The position numbers and the translations under genes are program-made. Of a stretch of 5,032 bases of DNA, positions 1-5,032 are shown piece by piece. The DNA comes from an uncultured Saprospiraceae bacterium. GTDB lineage: Bacteria; Bacteroidota; Bacteroidia; Chitinophagales; Saprospiraceae. The notes beneath the pieces are model-generated. The model had not been told where the DNA came from, did no database searches, and worked only from the letters and a program-made list of their open reading frames with translations. The stretch spans positions 1-5,032 of the forward strand of contig CALIQO010000089.1 of NCBI GenBank assembly GCA_938044055.1, written 5' to 3'. Numbering within the stretch: position 1 is the first letter of the stretch; each line of letters opens with the position of its first letter.

Positions 1-613
1 CATCAGCAACATTAGAAGAAAACATACCAGATGGTTTTCCATTGATAAGAATCCTTACGTTCTGAGAACCTCTCAATGAAACATTTCCTTCTAGATCTAC
101 AGATAAGAGAGGTACTTTCCGCAATACTTCTGTGGCATCACCTCCAGCTATCGATGCATCTTGCTCTGCATTATAGACTATTTTATCAACCTTGTTTTCA
201 ATTAAGGCTCTTTCTTCCTTAATTTCTACGGCATCTAGTATGAATGTACTAGGAGCCATCTGAACCAATCCCAGATCTAAATCTGGATCCTTAAGGGTTG
301 TTTCTACATTTAACAATACTTTCTCCTCGTATCCTAAAAAAGATATGCGGATATCGTATTTTCCATTGGTGACATCTCCTAGCTTAAATTTTCCATCATC
401 TTCACTTATTACGCCATTGACAGCAGTGGTTTTACCAGCTTTATATAAGGCAATAGAAGCAAACGGAATGACCTCACCAGAGATGGAATCTTTAATCATT
501 CCAGTGATTTTACCTTTTATGGTTTTACCTTTTTTTCCTCCTCCAAAACCAAACTGGGCCTGAGAAGCTGGTAATATCAATAGGAATGCTAATAGTGTAA
601 ATAGTTTTTTCAT
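1..613 (-). CDS. TonB-dependent outer-membrane receptor, N-terminal part (truncated by window edge)
   Basis: This is the first 204 codons of an outer-membrane receptor, read from the ATG at 613 and open to the left edge. Residues 1-19 are a signal peptide (MKK, a leucine-rich core, cleavage probably at SQA|Q). A Gly/Lys-rich linker follows (about 21-35). Residues 33-105 look like a carboxypeptidase-D regulatory-like beta-sandwich, with PFASIAL, the DDGKF turn and the SFLGYEE end. From about 125 the plug domain begins, with KVDKIVYN, the TEVLRKVPLLSVD stretch, SLRGSQNVRILINGKPS and then the edge. These plug motifs are typical of Bacteroidota receptors whose barrel is of the OMP_b-brl_3 type; the barrel itself is outside the window. 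Such proteins import ligands using TonB energy, but the substrate cannot be told from this part. There is no SusD-like partner in the window, which argues weakly against a glycan-uptake (SusCD) pair. The gene lies 154 bp downstream of the DUF5916 gene on the same strand. No good promoter of its own is visible, so co-transcription is possible. Confidence 0.9.
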   Translation of the reverse strand, partial: MKKLFTLLAFLLILPASQAQFGFGGGKKGKTIKGKITGMIKDSISGEVIPFASIALYKAGKTTAVNGVISEDDGKFKLGDVTNGKYDIRISFLGYEEKVLLNVETTLKDPDLDLGLVQMAPSTFILDAVEIKEERALIENKVDKIVYNAEQDASIAGGDATEVLRKVPLLSVDLEGNVSLRGSQNVRILINGKPSGMFSSNVAD

Positions 614-641
614 ATTAAGACGGTATATATTATTTGGTGGT

Positions 642-661
642 ATTGTAAGTGTTTTTACAAT
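642..661. repeat. Inverted repeat upstream of the TonB-dependent receptor
   Basis: ATTGTAA (642-648) and TTACAAT (655-661) are perfect 7-bp arms around a 6-bp spacer. The repeat lies 29-48 bp before the receptor's start codon at 613. With such AT-rich arms and no following T-run on the minus strand, it is a poor terminator. It could be an operator for a dimeric regulator or a weak hairpin in the leader. Function is inferred from position only. Confidence 0.35.
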
Positions 662-705
662 TCCATGACAATTTAACCACAGAAAGAAGATAAGGTTGTA
701 AATAC

Positions 706-730
706 TAGATAAGGGATTCTGATTTATCTA
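706..730. repeat. Short inverted repeat after the DUF5916 gene
   Basis: TAGATAA (706-712) and TTATCTA (724-730) form 7-bp arms with an 11-nt loop, starting 38 bp beyond the stop codon of the DUF5916 gene. The stem is almost all A/T and is not followed by a T-run on the minus strand, so it is at best a weak terminator or RNA-stability element. The rest of the 614-767 gap shows no gene and no clear promoter. Confidence 0.2.
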
Positions 731-767
731 CTAAAGGAGTAACTTAAGATATAAGACTGCTATTTGT

Positions 768-3011
768 CTATAGATTTAGCCAATAAGTAAATTTAGCTAC
801 TAAGCTGCGATTACGGATATCTACTGCGAATCTATCCGCAGGATCATTCCCTGTAAAGTAATTGTCTGCCCATACAATAAAGAAATCAGAGACCGGAGCG
901 AATCTCCACTGAAATCTTGCATTAATATTGGTATTCTGAGATTGGCTATTGTATTGCAAGAAAGTCGTTAGGAACACAGACTTGGATAATGTAAGATCTA
1001 CCCGAGGACCCAGCAAGAAGGTTGATTTAACTTCATCTAGGTAATTCATATCGAACCGATTATAGTTATAATCTAGGGCTATTGCTAAATAAGGTTGGAA
1101 ACGATAATTTATATTACCTCTCAGCCCGAATCTTTTTCCATCGAAGTACTGCCCTATGTAGGGTCGGAAAGAGGCAGAAATCACCTTACTGTTATCTGTA
1201 TTTATAAATCCTTGGAAGTTATAGTATGTGTATTCTGTATCTTCTGCCAGCTCTTCACTACCTGTACCTGTGGGATCGAATGCACCGAAGAGAAATATAT
1301 AATTTCGCTCCAAGGTCAAGAAGATTCTTGAATTGAAGGTTGTCTCAGCATTCCAGCCTAGACTAAAAGTCTGATCAGTAAGACCTTCATCACCTTGCCA
1401 TATATTCTCCATACTAATCTCTGGGCCGTGTCTATTAAATGGTCCAAAAGAAGGGTAGAAAAACAACTCTAAGGAAGGAGAAATCGATCTATAGTCTCTC
1501 CTTCTTACGAAACCAACCTCTGCATTATAATCCGCACCTACATACTCGTGATTCCACCCTAGCTGATATCTTCTTACTCTATATTCCAGACGGGTTCCAT
1601 GTGCAATCGGAGATTCACTTTCTCCAGGAGAAAAACTAGTATGTAGGAATGTTTTTCCATTCCATTTATTGTCTGCTGAAGCCAAGGTGAAATCTGCTCC
1701 GATTACTCTGTTATACTGATTGAAAGATTCATTATCTTGATAATTCAGCGTATGCTTATTTACGCCTATAAGAGACAGAAATGATCTTGCACCTATTTTT
1801 CTCTGAACACTTGCTACAGAATAATTTATACCTGGAATTCCCTTAACATCATCAGCTGCGGTCTGCATATTCATAAGTCCCAGTCTCCAATTATTGTTAA
1901 GCTTGCCACTTAGACGTGCACCACCATAAATCGTATTCTGGACCGTTGTTTCAGTAATTGTATCAAGAGCAACCCCTATTCTTCTAGAAAAGAATGGATT
2001 GATATTGCCGAAGCCATTTGACCCGAAGAGGTCTGCATTCTCTAAAAAGAATTGTCTTCTCTCAGGAAAGAAAATCTCGAACCGGCTAAGATCTGTAATC
2101 TGCCTATCCACTTCTACTTGAGAGAAATCTGGATTTACAGTAAGGTCTAGATTCAATCCAGATGTAATGGCAATCTTAGCATCTCCCCCTATGTTAGCTG
2201 TGCGGTCAGCAGGAGTTCCTGCTTCATAATCCTTATTAAGTCCAGCGGTCGCATATGGAATAACGGTTACCTTAGAACCCGATGAAGTTAATGCTTCTTC
2301 CCATTCCATCGTTCCCATATACCCTAGCGAAAAAATCCACTGATTCCGTGGAATCTGCATCCAAGTAGATCTTTCATTGGTCTGCATATCAAATCGGTAA
2401 GAATTAAATCTCCATTCTTTAGACCCAGGATTAAATCTTAGTGACGAAAATGGAATAGCAACTTCAGCTACCCAGTATTTATCATGCACAACTGTTTCTA
2501 CCGACCATACATTATCCCAGCTGGTACTGAATCCTCCTAATACTGTTCCTCCACCAGATATCAAGCCTTCTCTCTTCACTCCATATGGGTTTATTCCGAA
2601 GAAAAAAGCATTGGCACCATCGTTAAATGGATCGAATAGCAGGGTTATGTTATCGTTTCCTCCTGCCCTATAATCTCTCTTAAGGGATGGGACTACATAA
2701 TCATTCCCTTCTGTGTAACAAGTAATACCTAAGTATAAATTATTCTCATCGTATGCCATTTTAATTTCTGTAGGAGCAATCGAGCGGATGGAGTCTGTAG
2801 GAAAATATTGCCAGAATTGATCAGCTGCATCAGAAGAGACCCATACTTCCTCATCGAGAGATCCATCTATTGCTATTTCTGCAGCAATCTTATGAACCTG
2901 GATAGAACGATCTATAGATTCCTGAGAGGATATAGAATCAGGCAACAACAGCATACTCATTACGGCAGCTAGTATCACAATATCTCGGAAATGACTAATA
3001 AAAATTTTCAT
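768..3011 (-). CDS. Exported CBM9-like / DUF5916 outer-membrane protein
   Basis: The product is a 747-residue protein predicted to sit in the outer membrane. Residues 1-29 form a signal peptide (MKIF, hydrophobic 11-23, cleavage near ISS|Q). Residues 38-235 match a family-9 carbohydrate-binding-like domain: IDGSLDEEVW (48-57), the YDENNLYLGI strand (87-96), LLFDPFNDG (124-132) and EVAIPFSSLRF (183-193). From about 248 onward it is a DUF5916 domain. Its hallmark is NPDFSQVEVD (293-302), followed by FFPERRQFFLENADLF (314-329). The rest is rich in alternating aromatic/polar strands, like a beta-barrel, ending AKFTYWLNL. The family's biochemical role is not established; the CBM9-like part suggests glycan or surface binding, which is inference. 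An in-frame GTG at 3026 would add five residues, but it overlaps the -7 promoter match, so the ATG at 3011 is preferred. The length suits a full-size family member and no frame damage is seen. The receptor gene follows on the same strand. Confidence 0.92.
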   Translation of the reverse strand: MKIFISHFRDIVILAAVMSMLLLPDSISSQESIDRSIQVHKIAAEIAIDGSLDEEVWVSSDAADQFWQYFPTDSIRSIAPTEIKMAYDENNLYLGITCYTEGNDYVVPSLKRDYRAGGNDNITLLFDPFNDGANAFFFGINPYGVKREGLISGGGTVLGGFSTSWDNVWSVETVVHDKYWVAEVAIPFSSLRFNPGSKEWRFNSYRFDMQTNERSTWMQIPRNQWIFSLGYMGTMEWEEALTSSGSKVTVIPYATAGLNKDYEAGTPADRTANIGGDAKIAITSGLNLDLTVNPDFSQVEVDRQITDLSRFEIFFPERRQFFLENADLFGSNGFGNINPFFSRRIGVALDTITETTVQNTIYGGARLSGKLNNNWRLGLMNMQTAADDVKGIPGINYSVASVQRKIGARSFLSLIGVNKHTLNYQDNESFNQYNRVIGADFTLASADNKWNGKTFLHTSFSPGESESPIAHGTRLEYRVRRYQLGWNHEYVGADYNAEVGFVRRRDYRSISPSLELFFYPSFGPFNRHGPEISMENIWQGDEGLTDQTFSLGWNAETTFNSRIFLTLERNYIFLFGAFDPTGTGSEELAEDTEYTYYNFQGFINTDNSKVISASFRPYIGQYFDGKRFGLRGNINYRFQPYLAIALDYNYNRFDMNYLDEVKSTFLLGPRVDLTLSKSVFLTTFLQYNSQSQNTNINARFQWRFAPVSDFFIVWADNYFTGNDPADRFAVDIRNRSLVAKFTYWLNL

Positions 3012-3025
3012 ATCAATAATTGCCA

Positions 3026-3052
3026 CAAAACTAATTCTAAGAATTGAATCAA
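3026..3052 (-). promoter_or_regulatory. Candidate Bacteroidota-type promoter for the DUF5916 gene
   Basis: Read on the minus strand, TAGTTTTG (3026-3033) matches the Bacteroidota -7 consensus TAnnTTTG exactly. A TTG lies at 3050-3052, 16 bp upstream, slightly closer than the usual spacing of about 19-21. Transcription would begin just before the ATG at 3011, giving a very short leader. This also argues against use of the GTG at 3026, whose G is the last base of the -7 element. Confidence 0.45.
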
Positions 3053-3104
3053 CAGTTAAGTAAGCTGCCTATCAGTGAGATTAAGACAACTTTAACGAAT
3101 GAAT

Positions 3105-3122
3105 TTATTTCGGCCTTATTTC
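3105..3122. repeat. Direct repeat TTATTTC-GGCC-TTATTTC
   Basis: Two identical 7-mers, TTATTTC at 3105-3111 and 3116-3122, are separated by GGCC, giving an 11-bp period, about one helical turn. The repeat lies between the end of the response-regulator gene and the start of the DUF5916 gene, about 70 bp upstream of the latter's promoter match. It might be a paired protein site, but low-complexity AT-rich DNA can produce this by chance. I see no strong terminator hairpin after the response-regulator gene. Confidence 0.3.
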
Positions 3123-3183
3123 TAGCAATGATATAAAGAGGTTTCAATTACTATAAATCCCTAATCGGCTGCAATCGATCTTT

Positions 3184-3876
3184 CTAACTTTCTTTAATAA
3201 GATGATTAACTGCTGACCGATATGTCTGGCCCACAGGAATCTTATAGGTATCTAGATATATGGTATTGTTCTGAATCATATCAATCTTGGAAATAGCAAC
3301 AACGTAAGATTTATGTACTTGAATAAAACCATTTTCAGAAAACAACTCTAAGTATGAACCCAATTTCTCTAAGGTCATAATAGTTTTATTCTTAGTCACA
3401 ACTTTATTATAGTTACCATACCCTTCAATAAACAAGATATCATCTATAGATACTTGAAAATGTTTCTTACCTTCTTTTAGAAATATTTTTCGCCCTTCTT
3501 TCTTATCAATGATTGCTATATGACTCCCTTCTTTTTTAAGCTTATTAATAGCCTTTAGAAACCGCTGGAGATTAAAAGGCTTTAATAAATAATCAACTAC
3601 ATCCAGGTCATAACTCTCAACTGCATAATTGTGATATGCTGTCGTAACGATCACTTCAGGAGGGTTTTTTAGAGATTTTAAAAATTCAAATCCACTTACC
3701 TTAGGCATATTGATATCCAGAAAAATAAGATCTACCTTATCTTTCTTCAATACATCTATTGCATGGAATGCATTGTAACAATTTTTAACGAGATGTAGAT
3801 CTGGTAACTGGTGACAATAATCCTCTAAAATATCATGAGCAATTGTTTCATCGTCTACTATTATGTATCTAGTCAT
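3184..3876 (-). CDS. LytTR-family response regulator
   Basis: This is a cytoplasmic 230-residue transcription regulator of the LytR/AlgR type. Residues 1-115 are a receiver domain: acidic pocket D8-D9, phospho-acceptor D54 in LIFLDINMP, the switch Thr at T78/T79, and K99 in LLKPF. Residues about 130-228 are a LytTR DNA-binding domain: DDILFIEGYGNYNKV (145-159), QVHKSYVV (186-193) and PVGQTYR (214-220). All phosphorylation residues are present, so it should be a working regulator. Position 194, where many relatives have Asn after the HKSYVV segment, is Ala; the effect is unknown. The ATG overlaps the kinase stop codon as ATGA, which fixes this start and suggests translational coupling. LytTR domains bind pairs of direct repeats about two helical turns apart; a candidate pair lies upstream of the operon at 4762-4791. 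The target genes are unknown. Confidence 0.95.
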   Translation of the reverse strand: MTRYIIVDDETIAHDILEDYCHQLPDLHLVKNCYNAFHAIDVLKKDKVDLIFLDINMPKVSGFEFLKSLKNPPEVIVTTAYHNYAVESYDLDVVDYLLKPFNLQRFLKAINKLKKEGSHIAIIDKKEGRKIFLKEGKKHFQVSIDDILFIEGYGNYNKVVTKNKTIMTLEKLGSYLELFSENGFIQVHKSYVVAISKIDMIQNNTIYLDTYKIPVGQTYRSAVNHLIKES

Positions 3877-4670
3877 AACTGCAATTCTAAAGAAGTATAA
3901 AAAATATTGTTGTTTTCCTCAACCTTCAGGCTATGTCTATCTGGATATAAAATCTCAAGCCTCTTAGCCAGGTTAGTAAGTCCCACCCCATTTTCTTTTT
4001 CTACATTGCCTTCTTCGTAATTGTTTTCAACACGGAAAGACAAGGTAGTGCTTGTGCTTTTTAAATCAATGTAGACATAAGAATTATCTACCAGCTTCTC
4101 TACACCATGCTTAAAGGCATTTTCTACAAGAATAATTAATAAGAGTGGATGAATTACAATATCCATGTTTTCTACTTCTTGCTGAAAAACAAGATTTATA
4201 TCCTTATGATATCTCATTCTATTAAGGTCTAAGAAATTATCTATATAGTCAATCTCTTTAGAGATAGGCACTTGTCCATGATCGCTCCCATAGATAGAAT
4301 ACCTCATCAAATCAGAAAGCTTAATAACGAATTCTTGAGCTCTTGTTTGATCTTTTTTAATCAGACCGTAGAGCGTATTTAGAGTGTTGAAAAAAAAATG
4401 AGGGCTGACTTGATTCTTTAAGTGAAGTAATTCCGCATTCACTTTATCATTTCTGAGGGCCTTAATTTCTTTCCATTTTTCGATTACCCATTCTAAAACC
4501 AGAAACAATAAAGTGATAAAAAATAGGCTCCGAAAAACATTAAAATAAACTTCATATATTCCAGAAGAAGCTTGCTCGAGTTTTTCTTTATAATACACCA
4601 TGCCTATCGTGCTCAAGGCAAAAATAAACCCTCCTATGAATATGTTTCTATATTTCTTTTTTAACATCAT
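3873..4670 (-). CDS. LytS/YpdA-type sensor histidine kinase (His_kinase family)
   Basis: This membrane kinase is the cognate partner of the downstream response regulator. Using the ATG at 4670 gives 265 residues. Two hydrophobic helices (about 10-27 and 43-63) enclose an external loop of only about 15 residues, and a charged, probably coiled-coil linker follows (64-87). The His_kinase domain has the phospho-acceptor motif SPHFFFN (89-95, H91), near the usual NPHFLFN. The ATP-binding half shows LVENAFKHG (181-189, N184) and NGVGLTN (227-233), then the RLEILYPDR segment. All catalytic motifs are intact. There is no periplasmic or PAS-like sensor domain, so the signal is probably sensed in the membrane or through a partner; this is inference. 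A TTG at 4679 would add three residues but lies inside a -7 promoter-like match. A second ATG at 4667 is equally possible. The gene overlaps the regulator by 4 bp and is divergent from the serine hydrolase. Confidence 0.94.
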   Translation of the reverse strand: MMLKKKYRNIFIGGFIFALSTIGMVYYKEKLEQASSGIYEVYFNVFRSLFFITLLFLVLEWVIEKWKEIKALRNDKVNAELLHLKNQVSPHFFFNTLNTLYGLIKKDQTRAQEFVIKLSDLMRYSIYGSDHGQVPISKEIDYIDNFLDLNRMRYHKDINLVFQQEVENMDIVIHPLLLIILVENAFKHGVEKLVDNSYVYIDLKSTSTTLSFRVENNYEEGNVEKENGVGLTNLAKRLEILYPDRHSLKVEENNNIFYTSLELQL

Positions 4671-4676
4671 CCCTTG

Positions 4677-4684
4677 CAAAAATA
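4677..4684 (-). promoter_or_regulatory. Possible -7 element for the kinase-regulator operon
   Basis: On the minus strand TATTTTTG matches the Bacteroidota consensus TAnnTTTG exactly and ends only 6 bp before the ATG at 4670. No TTG is found at the expected -33 distance; the sequence there is a T-run. If used, the transcript would have almost no leader. AT-rich sequence makes chance matches common, so this is tentative. Confidence 0.3.
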
Positions 4685-4708
4685 CAAATATCCGCTCCGA
4701 TAAAAATT

Positions 4709-4762
4709 AACTTGATAAACACAACAAGTTCATGTACCAACCCCACTATTTCAAGTACAAGT
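4709..4762. repeat. Cluster of CAAGT/ACTTG half-sites in the divergent intergenic region
   Basis: Four copies of one 5-mer lie in 53 bp: ACTTG at 4710-4714, then CAAGT at 4725-4729, 4752-4756 and 4758-4762. The first two form a 6-bp inverted repeat (AACTTG 4709-4714, CAAGTT 4725-4730) with a 10-bp spacer. The last two form a tandem CAAGTACAAGT. Such clustering between divergent promoters is compatible with operator sites for a regulator, but no family can be named. Confidence 0.35.
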
Positions 4763-4791
4763 CTGATTCACATGACCATTCATATGATTCA
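4762..4791. promoter_or_regulatory. Candidate LytTR-type direct-repeat binding site
   Basis: TCTGATTCA (4762-4770) and TATGATTCA (4783-4791) agree at 8 of 9 bases and start 21 bp apart. Known LytTR regulators, such as AgrA and YpdB, bind two direct repeats with about this period, so both half-sites lie on one DNA face. The site is 75 bp before the serine hydrolase ATG and about 92 bp before the kinase ATG, so it could serve either or both. The geometry is seen directly; the link to the neighbouring regulator is inference. Confidence 0.4.
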
Positions 4792-4822
4792 TCATTTATA
4801 ATTCTAGAAATATAAATCATTG

Positions 4823-4853
4823 TTGCCGAGATGACTTATTCCATCCATCATTG
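4823..4853 (+). promoter_or_regulatory. Weak candidate promoter for the serine hydrolase
   Basis: TTG (4823-4825), a 20-bp spacer and CATCATTG (4846-4853) fit the TTG/TAnnTTTG layout with a poor -7 element (4 of 6 conserved bases). Transcription would start a few bases before the ATG at 4866. An imperfect -7 box with repeats about 60-90 bp upstream would fit activator-dependent expression, but this is speculative. Confidence 0.2.
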
Positions 4854-4865
4854 TGAAAAAAAACA

Positions 4866-5032
4866 ATGAAAACTTCTAGTATTATTATTCTAATCTGTAT
4901 CTATTTCATTACTCTCGGGAAGATATCTAGTCAATTAACTCCAGACACTAATCCCAAAAAAGAAATTTTAGAATCCTCTATTCCTGGGCTTATGGAAAAA
5001 CACAAGGTGCCCGGATTGGCGATCTCTATGCT
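4866..5032 (+). CDS. Exported serine hydrolase, beta-lactamase/PBP4-like family, N-terminal part (truncated by window edge)
   Basis: Only the first 55 codons are present, and the frame is open to the right edge. The ATG at 4866 starts a basic-hydrophobic signal peptide (MKTSS, then an Ile-rich core 6-17), with cleavage probably near SS|Q at 22/23. No lipobox is seen: C11 follows Ile within the core. The mature part begins with a Thr/Pro/Lys linker, then IPGLMEKHKVPGLAISM (39-55). This resembles the opening helix and first strand of class C beta-lactamase-like serine hydrolases, in which a helix, the VPG turn and an A-V/I-rich strand precede the catalytic SxxK motif. SxxK and YxN lie outside the window, so neither activity nor substrate (peptidoglycan peptides, D-peptides, esters or beta-lactams) can be decided. 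It is transcribed away from the kinase operon across a 195-bp region, a layout that often goes with shared control. Confidence 0.7.
   Translation, partial: MKTSSIIILICIYFITLGKISSQLTPDTNPKKEILESSIPGLMEKHKVPGLAISM

Noticed and set aside
271..286. Inverted repeat CCAGAT-CTAA-ATCTGG
   Set aside because: It is inside the receptor coding region, where it encodes a repeated Asp-Leu stretch, so codon content explains it.
345..563. Plus-strand open frame of 72 codons
   Set aside because: It lies wholly within the minus-strand receptor gene, which has a signal peptide and recognisable domains. The plus-strand peptide is low-complexity and resembles nothing known.
1095..1331. Plus-strand open frame of 78 codons
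   Set aside because: It is antisense to the barrel part of the DUF5916 gene and has no recognisable domain or separate promoter.
1439..1639. Plus-strand open frame of 66 codons
   Set aside because: It is antisense to the DUF5916 gene, Lys/Arg/His-rich without a motif, and explained as a shadow of that gene.
3163..3180. Possible terminator hairpin just after the response-regulator gene
   Set aside because: Only a 4-bp ATCG/CGAT stem can be formed and no T-run follows on the minus strand.
4671..4679. AAGGG next to the kinase start as a ribosome binding site
   Set aside because: It is 0 to 3 bases from the two possible ATG codons, too close to act, and Bacteroidota genes generally do not depend on Shine-Dalgarno pairing.
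4780..4809. Small palindromes TCATATGA (4780-4787) and TTCTAGAA (4802-4809)
   Set aside because: Eight-base palindromes are common by chance in AT-rich intergenic DNA, and neither has flanking symmetry.

Overview
The window is AT-rich chromosomal DNA from a member of the Bacteroidota, most likely a Flavobacteriia- or Cytophagia-like lineage; the genus cannot be read from it. The evidence is the gene families: a TonB-dependent receptor with an N-terminal carboxypeptidase-D-like domain, a CBM9/DUF5916 outer-membrane protein, and a LytS/LytTR two-component pair. It is supported by the absence of convincing Shine-Dalgarno sequences and by matches to the Bacteroidota -7 promoter element TAnnTTTG.

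Layout from left to right. Four of the five genes are on the minus strand. Positions 1-613 hold the N-terminal 204 codons of a TonB-dependent outer-membrane receptor that runs off the left edge. A 154-bp gap with two small inverted repeats follows. Positions 768-3011 encode a complete 747-residue exported CBM9-like/DUF5916 protein. A 172-bp gap (3012-3183) carries a good promoter candidate for that gene and an 11-bp-period direct repeat. Positions 3184-4670 are a two-gene operon, transcribed histidine kinase first and LytTR response regulator second, with a 4-bp ATGA overlap. A 195-bp divergent intergenic region (4671-4865) is rich in short repeats. Positions 4866-5032 are the first 55 codons of an exported serine hydrolase (beta-lactamase/PBP4-like family), which runs rightward off the window.

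Working together (inference): the membrane kinase should phosphorylate the LytTR regulator, which would bind DNA direct repeats. The region between the kinase operon and the divergent hydrolase has a near-perfect 9-bp direct repeat with a 21-bp period, the geometry known for LytTR-family sites. It is therefore the best candidate for the regulator's own target. The DUF5916 protein and the receptor are both predicted to be in the outer membrane and may be expressed together. No transcription link between them and the two-component system is proven by the sequence.

I see no RNA gene, CRISPR array, insertion sequence, prophage or broken gene. The window is mostly ordinary Bacteroidota content; the regulatory DNA between genes is the part most worth a second look.
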